DNA from: Heliocidaris tuberculata
Lineage: Eukaryota; Echinodermata; Echinoidea; Camarodonta; Echinometridae
Assembly: GCA_025618425.1 (NCBI GenBank)
Contig: CM046845.1
Coordinates: 35,534,799-35,598,798 of the forward strand
Reading direction: 5' to 3'
DNA length: 64,000 nt
Both the position numbers and the translations under genes were made by a program. Below the pieces are notes generated by a model. That model did no database searches. It saw nothing but the letters and a program-made list of their open reading frames with translations, and had not been told where the DNA came from. Positions 25,201-39,300 of this stretch are shown piece after piece (position 1 is the first letter of the stretch; the number at the start of each line of letters is the position of its first letter).

Positions 25201-28200
25201 AGAACATGTTTGGAAAGATCCTTAAAAACACAGGGGTTGCTCAATAGTTAACTTCCATCCGGTTCATAAGTATATACTTATGAATATCTAAAGTTTATGT
25301 GTGTATTTAGGCTCGAATGAATTTGAACATGAAAAGTATCATAATTGTATGTGGCTGTACACAGGGTGTCTAAAAAAATGCAACGATATTTTGATTGGTA
25401 ATATCTTAAAAAGCACGTAACCACCCGCAATGAAATTTTTAAAGTGATATTTAGTATCACCTATATTGTCTGTGAATTTCACTAGGATCAAAGCTAACAC
25501 TGCAAAGTTATGATTATTTTTGTAAAACGTAGCATTTAAAAAAAATGTTGCAAGCCTACAAGGCGAGCGCATTTAAATAGCGTCAGTGCACAATAAGCAT
25601 ATATACCGGTCGCTTCTATATTTGACGACGAATCATTCCTTTTGAGTCATCCTAACTCATATTTCTTGAATAAATCACCACTGACACATTTTAGATTGAT
25701 ATTTCATTGCAAAATTTGACGAATGTATGCTTTCAAAATATCTTTTGAGTACGAAAAGCGAAAGAAAATATTCCTGTGAATATTTGATGTAACTTGTCAT
25801 TTACTTACTTTTTCAAAACATTCATATTTCAATCATTGTGACGTGAGCAATTTTCTGTACATGAAACAACCAAACATTGTTTTCAATGAAAAAAAATAAC
25901 AACTCTTATACTTCAAGTTTTTATTTCGAGTTAAGCAACAAAGACCAAAGATTGGTAGTCCTATAGATCCATTCTTAGAAGATCTATGAATATTGCTTAA
26001 CATGCATGTCTTGAAGGTTTCTACCCAACTTTTAATTTGCTTTGATATTGCCACTAAGGTTAGCCACTATAAAAAAGTAACTGTAAAATGAGCTACTAAA
26101 GTCACTAAATTGCCTTAGTGTTTGTGTCAGTGACATTTTGTGACAAGAATTGAATTTGATTTGAAGCTTGTCATGAAATGTTCAGGTGACAGGTATATTG
26201 TGCACTTACTTATGCTATTCAACGCGATCTCTTTGTAAAATTGGAAAATGCTATATGTTTTACAGAAATGGTCATAACTTTGAAGTTTTTGCTTAGATCC
26301 TTGTCAAGTTCACAAAATTATAGGTGATATTACGAAAGCATCACCTCCGAAATTTCATTGAGGACGGTTTCATAGTTTTTAAGATATTACCAATCAAAAT
26401 CTCGTTGCATTTTTTTGAGACACCCCTTAAAAAAAAATTATTAGACCTTTGGAATGACTAAACAATAAATCTTCCTGAACACTAAGTGCCTTCTATATTC
26501 TCAACCGCAAGCACGCACTCAGGCAGACCTTTTCCTGTGAACTGCTTCTTCACTTTAACTTTAACAGCAAGTAGACAAATTGATTTCACAATTTATGTTT
26601 ATATGTTTGCTTAAAATACCTTTGAAATATCATTCTCCTCTTGTAAATGTAACGTGAAAAAGGAAACTGAACTGAACTGAAAGGAGATTATGATAACATT
26701 GATATCGCTTAAGAATGTACAATATGTCAACCAAAGAATATCAACCAATGTCGTATTTTGACATCTATTAAAACTTCCAAAATGATTGCTATCGTCTAGG
26801 TTGATCCGACGTAGAAATGGGATATTATCGTCATTTTCAATGTTGATTCACATTTTAAAATATTTCAATTTCCAATGTGAAATTGAACAGACGTGTATAT
26901 AGTACTATGAGGTCGTTCAAAATCCGAATGCCTTATTACAGGGTAACCAATCGCTAAAAAGGAAAGTAAAGATCGAAAAGGAAAGCGTAGAAAAGAGTTA
27001 TGTCTACTGCATGAGTATAATGAAATATTATAGATCATAATTTTAAGAGAAATGGATAATAACTCATAAGGATTATCTTTAGATAAGCCGGTATTTCTGT
27101 TTATCGTTTACATCGAACTGTACTTCTGTAATAAACAAAGTATAAATATAAACATAATGTATGAGCTACTAGCTATAGTAGAATTATTCACACAATCTTT
27201 TTAGGACATTTTTACAGTCGTACATGGAAAACAAAAGTTATATATATAAAGATATATCTTTCTTTAATGTTTGTCAAAACTTCGTTTCGTGACTTATACA
27301 CTTTATAATTTCATTGGACAGAGCAATTATGTAGTCCTCAAACCTTTATTAACCCCAAGTTTTATGACCTCCAAACACTGGCGTAGCCAGGATTTTTCAA
27401 GGGGGGGGGGGGCAGACGTGAAGGATCCAACCGCGTAGCCAGGATGTTATTTTAGGAGGGGGGGGGGGGTATTAGAACCTATGGTTAGAACGCGAAGCGT
27501 GCGAAATTGGTGGTGAGCACGCATAGCATGCTCTCCAGGGGGGTGGGTGCAGGGAGGAGGAGTTTCCCTCCTCCAACGTGAAGCGCGAAAGCTCTGACGT
27601 TTTATAGCAAATTTGAGAGAAAGATAACGGCTCGTAGCACCTTTATTTAGGCGGAAAGTTAGTTCGACGCCCGGACTGCTTTTCAATTATTTGGACGCGA
27701 TACTGCACTGTATGTGACAGGGGTGGGTGCAGGGAGGGGGAGTTTTCCCCCTCCCGCGCGAAGCGCGAAAACTCTGACGTTTTATAGCAAATTTGAGAGA
27801 AAGATAACGGCTCGCAGCACCGTTTTTATTTAGGCGGAAAGTTAGTTCGACACCCGGACTGCTTTTTAATTATTTGGACCCAATACTGCACTGTATGCAG
27901 GTGTGGGTGCAGGGAGGGGGGAGTTATTTCCCTTTGACTTTTTAGCAAATTTTGATTGAGAGGTAACGGTTCGTAGCGCCTTTTTAGGCTTTTTTGTCTC
28001 ACTTCTCCCGCTTTTTCGCTCTCGCTTTTTTTTTTTTTTTAAGGGGCTGTATAGGGGGGGGGGCAGTGCTTCCTTGGGCCCCCTGGCTACGCCAATGCCT
28101 CCAAAGGAGTGATACTAGCTCACTGATCTCACGTTGGGTCAAACCCGACTCACTTCTTGTAGTATGGTCAAAATGAAAGGCTTTCTGAGCTGCCTAGCCG

Positions 28201-30382
28201 TTCTATAACTAACTGAAACTACTGATGTTTTGTCTTTTCAACAAAGGATATTTTCAGGGCTGGGTCTTCGGTCCTATTCAATGCCACCAGTCGCCGCGTC
28301 TACTTTGGGGCAATCACGATCCTAGTCCCGCCCACTTGGCCCAGGAACTCCGGGTATCAAGTTGTGCAGCGCGAGGCCTATGAGAATGCCAACGTCCTTG
28401 TAACTGATCAACAGGCTAACCATCGTCCTTTCGTTGATAACCCCTTCAGATGCGGACGTCAAGGTCGCTTCATCCATCTTTCAAAGACTTTCCTCACAGA
28501 TGAAGACTTACGCGAAGATGAATTTGGAGAATCTGGTAAGACTAAGAGTTTTTTCAATAATTCTGTTCAATGTGTGTTCTGGGCAATGAATTATAAAAAT
28601 CGCTTCTGACATTCAATGCATTAATGTCTCATGTAATGCCATTTTACTTCAAACGTTCAAATCATGAAATGCAATGAACTCAAAGAGATATTTAACTAGA
28701 AATTATTTTATTTAAGCATTACAAGCCAACATGTACATGTATTAGGACAACAAAATACACTTTCTCATACCCTTTCTCATACCACGTCAAAAGCACAAAT
28801 GATTATTTACGAAGAACTCTAAGACAAAAAGAGCAGGAAATAATCATGAAGTTGAATGCAAACAGTTATATTTAAGAAATTAATCTACATTTTATTTATA
28901 TTATATACACATTTTCTTTCACTTTCATTGATGAAGGCAAAGTGATTGCTCGCCAGTTTGCCAAACTTCGTTGGGGTGTCTTCGACGAAGACTACGTGCC
29001 AGGGACCGATGTCGAACCTTATTACCAATCGAACTCGGGATCGAACTCCATAATTGGCAGATTTGAAGGAACAAGATGCTCTACAAAGGTTACTGGAAAT
29101 CTACTTAATGATGATCAAACTACATGTCAGGTAGATCCGTCTGGGAATTTACCTGAATCTTGTAGATTTGTCCCCGAGGCCACGGGGCAAACTGCCAGGG
29201 CATCATTGATGTTTGCTTCCACTATACATTCGGTAAGATTTAATGCTTGTAAAGTAATACGAAACAATAGTATAGTCAAAATTATGATTTTTACAAAAAG
29301 ATGCTTTTAACAACCAAACTTCTTTTCTTATGTAAAAAGTCTTTATCTTTGTTGTTCCCATTGCAAGAGTGCTATTCTGTGGTTCTTAAGGCATGTGAAG
29401 AGAATAGTGTTTCAGTCCGTTAACTGTAAGCAAGCATACAAATACATAATACATAAAGGTTGGATACATATACATAATACATGAAGGTTCGATAAGTATA
29501 CATAATACATAAAGGTTCGATAAGTATACATATCACATAAAGGTTCGATAAGTATACATAATAAAGGTTCGATAAGTATACATAATACATAAAGGTTCGA
29601 TAAGTATACATATCGCATAAAGGTTCGATAAGTATACATAATAAAGGTTCGATAAGTATACATATCACATAAAGGTTCGATAAGTATACATATCACATAA
29701 AGGTTCGATAAGTATACATAATAAAGGTTCGATAAGTATACATAATACATAAAGGTTCAATAAGTATACATATCACATAAAGGTTCGATAAGTATACATA
29801 ATAAAGGTTCGATAAGTATACATATCACATAAAGGTTCGATAAGTATACATATCACATAAAGGTTCAATAAGTATACATATCACATAAAGGTTCGATAAG
29901 TATACATATCACATAAAGGTTCGATAAGTATACATATCACATAAAGGTTCAATAAGTATACATATCACATAAAGGTTCGATAAGTATACATATCACATAA
30001 AGGTTCGATAAGTATACATATCACATAAAGGTTCGATAAGTATACATAATACATAAAGGTTCGATAAGTATACATATCACATAAAGGTTCGATAAGTATA
30101 CATAATAAAGGTTCGATAAGTATACATATCACATAAAGGTTCGATAAATATACATATCACATAAAGGTTCAATAAGTATACATAATACATAAAGGTTCGA
30201 TTATAATTACGCATAATTCATGAAGTTTCGATACACTTACATAATACATAAAGGTTCGAAACATAGGCATTAACTTTTAGACTATATAACTCAAGAGACT
30301 AATATTGGATGAGATCTAGAGTTTCTCTTCTTTTTTTTCTTTAAAAAAAATTAACTCTTTATTGAATAAAACCAACGAACAT

Positions 30383-30421
<39 letters not shown>

Positions 30422-33352
30422 CATCGAAGAGTCATTGTCTTATAAGAATGGGGTGCAGTAAATAAATAGACCAGAACAGATTTCAATTCTCTTGTTAAGA
30501 GGGGACATAAAGTTGAGATACGCCTCGCAGAGGAGTTATCTCATCTTAATGGTCCATTTATTAAGATTAACCGACGGTTTATCTTTCTTTTCTGCAATTT
30601 TCCTTTTATATACTTTGTTTAATCTGAATTTTACAAATGTCAAAAATGCCTGGAAAGTTCATGGTTGACGATCTTGAAATTTACATCCATAAATAAAATA
30701 CTTTAAGCTCAAGAATGAAAAATAAACACACATTTAAAATTTTGTATCCTCATTGATACCAAACATGCAGTGAAACAATGAAAATTCCGTATCGATACCA
30801 GTTTCTTTACATATCATTTATGTTAAATCGCGCCAAAGTGGTTTTAACACAATTAACGAACAAATGATCCAATGTTTCAGGGGCTTCACTGCAAAACGAA
30901 CAGTTTGGTGATTCTTTCCTTTTGATTTTAAAAAGGAAACTATTATACTAATTATACTTCGATTTTCAGTATTCATTTACCGTGTTTATACCCTGTATCT
31001 ATTGTTTGAATTACATAGGGTTTCTAATAATTTTTGTATTTTTGTATTATTTTGGATTTAATCTTAATTTTCCGGTAAACCGTGCGCTTAGAAACATCCG
31101 TGTTAAGCGCCTAATAAATGTATTGTATTATTATTGCGTTATGAAATAACTTAAAGTAGAATGTTCTTATGCGAGTCATTATGGTAAACATAAAATTACT
31201 AATATGATAAATGGCCTAATCTACCTCATTTATTTCCTGCTTTCCCATTCGAAATATATCCTTCTGTTTGTTTCCTGCCTTATTTGGGCTCATAATATAC
31301 TGTAAGATTTTTTTCTCTTCTTAATGTGGCCATGGTGCATGATATCGACATATAATTTGAGAATACAGTGAACTCCGCATGTTCCAGATATAAATATTTA
31401 CTTTGCCCTCTCTTCAAATCGATGCTGTAAAGCCAGGAATCGAACCGTTATTAATTAAACAATACACACTCTAGAGGGGATGGAATCTGGAAATTTTGGG
31501 GCTTTCCCTTTTCCATTTATGTTTAAAGATTTATGAATAGACCTTTGTCTATCATTACATAAAGGAAGTTCAACAAAGAGCATGCAACGTCTAATATTTA
31601 CATTTCGCCAAAATGGGGGATCTGAAAAGAAATAATCCTTGAGGAAAACCTTCAATGTACTCTTCACCCGGACTTTTCAGATAACTGGGGGAAAATAAAC
31701 CTTCTGAAAAGTTTTCAGCATAATGATTATCATTTAATATCTATCCTCCTTAATATTGTTCTTCCAATCCCCCTTTGGCAACGCGCGAAGAAAACGTAAA
31801 GAGGTGTTGCGGTTTAGTGAATAAGTCATATAGAGTGGACCCAAAGTACGGGAATCGAATCCCTGCCATCGCTTTACCCAGAGGAGGCACTCTTTTTATT
31901 TCTCAAAAAATACCCCCCTTCCCTCTGATATACAATCCTTTTTACTACTAAAAGTGCCCCTTTATTCTTCTTCCTATAAGTGAGCCCTTTTAAAATCTGA
32001 TAATTGCCCCTTTTCTCTCTAATATATGTCCTTTTCTCCTTTGATAATGGCCGCACTTCTGATAGGTGCCTCTTTTCAAATCTGATTCGCGCCCCCTCTT
32101 TACCTCTGATAAGTTCCCATTTTTACAATTTAATATGAGCCCTTTTCCTCTTCTAATAAAGGCCCTTTCCTCTTTTAATAAGTGCCCCTTATTACCTATA
32201 TTTCTCACTGCATGTTTCTTACCAAAAAAAAAACAACAACCATATCTAGCTTTAAAAAAAAAAAAAAATTGGTGCGGCTTTATGTAGTAACAGGTACCCA
32301 TATCATATGCAAGGAAGTGGAGCTGGAGTCTTTCATAAATTATGATGACAATCGGTCCCAGACGTAAATAATCATAATTGATTGATATACCACGTCTGTA
32401 AAAGCCCACTTACACACCCACACACACACACACACACACATGAGGGGAGCAACCACTCAGCGAAAACTGGTGCTCGCTCTCTATTCGTTTCAGAGTGAAA
32501 CAATAGCGCCGCCCAATGCTTTTTTCTATTTAGAGGGAATTATATACAGCGTCAAACAGTGACCAGAATGTGAATGCCTCTGCGACTAAAACACATTCGC
32601 TGCCATTTCCGGTAGGCGCCAATGAGAAATGGGCGGTCTGCGCATCGGATCCCTTCATCAGTCATAGGCAATATACAGCCTCCACTGGGCAATACCGGCA
32701 ATGTTCTAGTCATTCTGAGACGATCAGAGCATACTGATCGAAACGTCGAGAACCAAAAGAGATCTTAAGGCTCCTAACCCTTTGAAAGAACACATGGTGA
32801 AAGCCTGAAAACTCTATATACAAAACAAATACTATTTACACACATCATAAAATACCAAAATGGTAACAGTGGCATATAGCGTGGGTAATAGGTCAGTCGC
32901 ACCAACAAGACCGTCGCCAGACCGACAACAGACCGAATAAAAAAATACTTTGCCACCAGTGACCAAGAATCGGTCTGTTTGGAGTTGGTGTGGGATCGGT
33001 TTGGCGGTGTGACTGTGGTATAAGTCCGTTGAGGGGGCACAGGCATGGAGTGGTCTTTAAGGTGGATGAAAATTAATGGTATTAACATTGGAGAAGGGTA
33101 TTCGATTCACTTCCGTTCAATTCAATTCAAAGCAACATTCGAAGTAAGAAAGGAGTCCTATCATCCTATTTTCAATTCACCCCCCCCCCCCTTTTTTCTT
33201 TTTTTTTTTACTTTTCGCCATTCGATGGGGATGGGGGCGTGCCCCGTTTAGTAATGAGCTACAACTTTTAAACTTTATTGCATACTTTAAACAAGGAAAC
33301 TGAAAATAGGGATAAAGAGAGAGTATAAGAAAGAGAGAGAGAGAGAGAGAGG

Positions 33353-33383
<31 letters not shown>

Positions 33384-36300
33384 TGTGTGCGTGCGTGTGT
33401 GTTTGGGGGGAGAGTTAAAGGAGTTTAAAGGAAATTAGGTGCACGTATTGTGACTTCACATAACGGTAGATTTATCAAAAGATCCTAAAATATGAAGGAA
33501 AAAAGAAAAGAAAAGAAAATTACCCCTTAGTAAAACGTGCAAACATAAATATTACACGAAACAATAGCACTTCAAAAGGCATTGATCTGCTTAGATCATC
33601 TGCACGTGAACTTTAGTTATTAGACAGCCGCGGAAGGGATGAAAAAAGCTGAATTTCAAAACAACCTCCTTAAGTGTGTCATTCCAAACAGGCAGATCAA
33701 ATGAATAGGATTTGTAAAAAGGAAAAGACATACCATAGGCTTATGGATATAGAATAATGCTACTTATGATTTCCTTTTCGAAGTATACAGGAATATGACA
33801 ACCATAGACAGGGGCGGATCCAGGATTTTGTATGGGGGGGGGCACACAAATGCAGGTTTGTCATTTTTTGGAAACTGCTTAGAGGGAGACCCGTATTTTG
33901 TTGGTCTCGCCAGCTCTCGAAAAGTCGCTGAGTTGGGGGGGGGGGGGGTAATGGTGGTCCAGTTTCCCTCCATAATTCTCCGACAAGCAAAAAAAACAAC
34001 AATAACAAAAAAAAAAAAAAAAAAAGGTTTTCTTTCTAAAAGGGGGGGGGGGGTGCTCCCCTAAATCTGCCACTGCCCATCTGCCCATAGACATGATAAA
34101 TTAGTATGACTGGCCAGTGACTGGGTGAGGCGGACATGCCTATCGGGAGATTCAAGAATTTTTACTAGCTTAATGGACGTTTAACCATCTGCATGTTCAT
34201 AAAAGGATTGGGTGGTGACTGGGTTACCAAGTGGTGATTACACTACAATTACACAAGGCTTCATTTCGTTGAAGATAGAGGGTTAGGGTTGCAAGTGGGA
34301 TTTAGGTTATGTTTCCTGTTCCGAACGGGGTTCCACAAGGGTCACGTCTCGCCCCCCCCCCCTTCTCTTTTCACTGTATACTAGTAACCTGATCAATCTT
34401 GTTCAAAGGTGTTTTCCAAATGTATCTTGTCATTGTTATGTTAATGACACGCAGTTGTATATTTCTTTTAGCCATGATAAATACCAACAAGTGCGTAATA
34501 TTTCAATTTTGGAAACATGTATAGGATACATTCGTTCTTGGATTCTCATTGTTGGAACATCCAGACAAGTAGCAAAACTGAATATTAATCATATAACCGT
34601 TGGAGATGTAGAAGTGAAACCGACAAGCACCGTGAGAAATCTTGGTGTATGGCTAGATTCTCGTTTAAACATGGAGATACAGATATCCAATACATGCAAA
34701 TCTGCTTTTTATATGTTATATAATTTGCGTCACATCCGTAAATACTTAGATCAGAAAAACACTGAAAGCCTTGTCTATGCTTTTATTAGTAGTAAACTTG
34801 ATTATTGTAATGGATTATTGTTTGGCTTGTCAGATTCACAGACCATGGAGTTGCAGCGTGTTCAGAATGCCTGTGCAAGACTTGTCACCAATTCCTCAAA
34901 AATTTCCCACATCACTCCTGTTTTGATTAAGTTACACTGGTTGCCAATAAAGCATAGAATCACATTCAAGATACTTTTGCTTGTTTAGAAAGATTTGAAT
35001 GGTCAAGCCCCAAAATACTGAATGAATTATTATCTTTAAATTGCATCCATATGCACATAACTTACGAAGTTCACAAGATAAACTGCTTCTAAAGTTGCAT
35101 CATGCCAAAACAAAAGCAACTCTTGGAGATTGTGCATATAGCTATGCTGCTCAAAAACTCTGGAACCACCTTCCTCTTGTAATAAGGAAAGCACAATCCC
35201 CATTTTGAAATCTCTACTGAAGACTCATCTGTTTTCAGAGGATTTTAAGTAGATTAGTTGTGTTTATATCATGTATATAGTGTAAGCATATAGGAGTCTC
35301 TATCGAAACGCAGTAGAGTATATTCAAATAGTAGCTACGCTATATAAATTAATCTTATTATTTATTTATTATTATCATTGTGGTTAGGTAAGAGTTATTA
35401 GGGATGGTGTTTAGTCCAGTGTTGAAGTTAAGATATTGACAGCCGAGCAATGATAAGTGGAGCATGTGTCTAGTAGCAAGTAGTGGAATTGTTTATGAAT
35501 TGGGCAAAGAATATTAGAGATAATATCCGCATATACAAAAATGAATGGGAAGAATTCTAGTCGTGTGGCAGTACGAATGACCTAAAATCATATAGCTATC
35601 ATCATCATAATTATGTTTTCAAAGGGATTCCTGATACATGTATGCAACCATTGTTGCACCAATATAATTTTGTTGCACCTTTTGGTCTACTTTTTCTACA
35701 TGTATGTTTGAAAATACCATTAAAAGCATGTGATAGTCGAAAGACGGGAATATCAAAGTAAAGAGTTCATACAGAAATTCCAAGGCTAAATTTTGTTAAA
35801 GTTCAAGTCCGCCCCATATTTTTTTTTTTCAGAAATAAGACGATGCATTTACCAGGGTAGAATATGTTCTCTTTCAAATAAGAACTGTTGTTGCTGACTA
35901 CTGCCATCTGTGGACTCGTTTCAGTTAGGGGGTATCAAATGATTACACCTGCGGTTGACCGTGAGATCTTTGATAAGTTCCTCCCAAAAGTAGTCCTGCC
36001 CTCTTTCATCGTCGGTCCAAAACAGATATGGTCGATGATCACTAAGAAACAGTCTGATTAGGAAAGGGAGCTCGCCATCCCCAATATCCTCCATGAAGAC
36101 GAGGATCATCTTCTCTATTCCGACGTCATTGACGTGATCGAGAACTGTACGGAACTTCATGATAAACCACTGGTCCTCAAGGGATTCACGACTGATCACG
36201 ACAATGGTCTTGAAGCTCTGTTCTGTAGCGTAGTTGACTGCGTCTAGATAGTACATACCAAGCATGAGCTCTTCATCACCGCATACAATTCGATCGAAGT

Positions 36301-39300
36301 CTGGGACTCGCTCCACCAGGGCTGGTCTCAGGATTTCATTGACCCACTCATTGTCGACTTCATGGTGCATTATGGCGAGATCGTACTGGAATTCTCTTCG
36401 GTCGACAGCATCATGTATCTCATCGTATCCAATGAAGCATAGCTTAAGGAGGAACAGTCGATATCTGATCCACCAGCGCTGGTAGTAGATCAAACCTAGA
36501 GCCAGGATCAATGCCACGCCTACAATGGCCAGACAAGAGTAGAGGGTGAAGTCTGGATCACATTCGTCGCGAGGATCAAAAGTGATTAATTGTTTGCCCC
36601 TAAAAGGCTCCAAAGTCGCTGTATTATCGAGGCATGTCGTATGGAGCGAATCAATGAGCTCTACCGACCCTTTAAACCAACCAGGTAGCCATTTGAGATC
36701 ACAATTGCAGATCAAGGGATTGAGAGAAAGTTTAATCCTAGCGAGGGGTAGTAAAGGTTCAAAAGTGCTACGGTTAAGGCTAGAAATACGATTTCCCGAA
36801 ATATCAAGATACACAAGACTTGTTAAATACTTAAACAAATCGGAATCAAGGTATGTCAATGCGTTTCCAGACAAAATTAGATCTTCCAAATTATTCAATA
36901 CATCGAACAACCCAGTGGAAATAACGTTTAAGTAATTGTCTTCCAAACTCAATAAGACAAGGCTTTCTAGGTCTAAGAATATACCGATTTCTAATACTGC
37001 AAGTGAGCATTCGTCCAAACGTAAAATCTGTAGATTCAATAAATTTTGGAACATGCCAAGTGGGATTGTACATAGTGGATTCCTTGAAAGTTCGAGACGT
37101 GATAGGTTTTGCAAACCAAAAAAAGAAGATTTATTGTTGATTGCATCCCACATCATGTCCGATCCAAGTGCATTGTCGATGAGATCAAGTGTTGTCAAAG
37201 AGGGCGCTTCATTCCCCAGGTTGCCAGGTCGAATCAGTCTTGTAGAGCAATATGCAGACTCTAGGATCAAAGATGCAAGGAAAGGAAGATGATGAAAAGC
37301 TAGGTCAAGAATATGTGTGTTGGACAGATCTAACTGTGTAAAAGATTGAAAATGGGCAAACGTGGTATTTCCAATTGCTTGAAGCTTAAAATTGTTACTT
37401 AAGTCTAATGTCTTTAGAGTTTTTAGACCATGAAATGCCGAGCTGTTTATTGCTTTAAGTTCATTGCTTGCCAAGTTCAGATGTATTAGTGAGAGATTCC
37501 AAAGGGTTGCTTGACTATTGAGAGTTCTAATACTGTTTTCTTCCAGTGAGAGAGTACGAAGAGCAACCATTCCGTTAAACGTTCTTGGTTCTATTTCTTT
37601 CAGATTGTTATATCCGAGTAGGAGCTGTGAGACACCGGCCAAACCATCTAGAGCATTATCATGAATCACATTGAAGCTATTCATTTCAATGCTCACTTTG
37701 TCTAGATTCTTTCCTTTGAGAGGTGCAAAGAGTCCATTCTCGACTATGTGGAGTATGGCACCTGCTAGATCAAACTCCCTGATGAACCTTGACATTCTGA
37801 CGCCATGGAAAAGATTCGACAGCTGTGGAAATGTTATGTGCGTATTCATCAAATCAATTTCTTCAACATGGAGCGAAGAAATTACAAGGGCTTCTATAAA
37901 TTCTATTGGGTTTCCAGATAAATCCAGTGTGTTAACATAGTTGTTAAAAACAAACATATTCCTTGAAATGTGCCGAAACCTGTTTGCATTAAGGTAAACA
38001 ACATCAAGAGGATTGGAACTTGTCCAATTTATCTTTCGCAGCTTATTATAAGACAGACTCAAGATTGTCCCTTTGGCCAAGCATGCTATAATCTCACCTG
38101 CAAATGTCTCCAAATTAGACGATTTTGCATTCAAAGTCGACAGGCTTTCAGAGTCAAACATAGACTTCTTAAAGGTAGGCAAATATGGATTATCTCCGAT
38201 TAACAGACGGACCAAGTTCTTTAAGGGTTTGAAGGCACCTCTCTCAATGCGAGATATGTTATTACCATCTAGTGTGAGCACCCGAACGCTGGGATACTTT
38301 GCAAATGTCTCATTTTTAAGTGTGGTTAGAAGATTGTCATGTAGGTATAGATATCTGAGATCGGGTATAAGATCTGTAGGAACGGACCTAAAGCCCTGTC
38401 CAGAACAGAAGGCAACCTTCTGATTGAAGTCTTGGTCACATGATGCAACGACAAAAGCAGTCTCCCGTTGGTGAATGATTGATGTAACTGCAATTATGAC
38501 GAACAAGAAATAATGATGATCTAACATCCTCATCATGTTGACATCTCGTAACATCTGACCAGCGTTTTCCAAGATCGTCCTTCACCTAATAAGACAAATC
38601 ATATGGAATATTTTTATATCTGGGTACAAACAGTAACAGTGTACATGGTGTAGGAACGTATAGGTCTGACACTGTTTTGACTTCCTAACAAAAGATACGG
38701 AGTTCGAACCCGGTCTGTTTCTCATGCCTTTCTCTATTCAGCGTTATGGATATCTTTTGACACGGAACTCGTTAAATGCTTTTAGCTTCTGCTTCTGATC
38801 CATGAAAACGGCAGCTTGGCAAGGGTCAGGGCAACAATATTAGCTTGATTGATTTCGTTTAAAGGTACTGCGTCATAAAAACCATGTTTCACTGTTTTAA
38901 ACGTTAACCTTCTTTTCTAAAAGACCCTTATTATAGTAAATTTTTAATGTAAATATACGCACCAACATGACAATTTCCAACATAAACATATGGACAATTG
39001 ATAACGTGTTAAAATTGCGAGTGAAGTCAGATCATTTTATTCCATGGTCGAATGTCTGACTGTAGATTTGAACCAAAAAGAATAGTTCTTAGTAACAAAC
39101 AAATCATAATCTCAGTCTTTGAGTCTGGAGTTGCCATTTCAGCTAATCAGTCATGCATAAGGATCCAAACTTTATTTCTTATTCTAGACGAAGACAGATG
39201 TTCCATAATGTTTCGGAGATTGTATCATGGTAAATGAGTTTGTTCTTGATTTTGTAACTCCTGTCATATACATAGTTATTTAAGCATAGGCGCATGCAAG

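Noticed and set aside
29412..29750. Minus-strand Tyr/Leu-rich protein with internal repeats
   Set aside because: It is the translation of the minisatellite; unit length changes and lack of a start or splice context argue against coding.
29436..30260. CRISPR-like array
   Set aside because: The repeats are contiguous with no unique spacers, and the genome is eukaryotic.
36264..38423. Plus-strand open frames across the TLR gene
   Set aside because: They are antisense shadows of the long TLR coding exon and show no domain.
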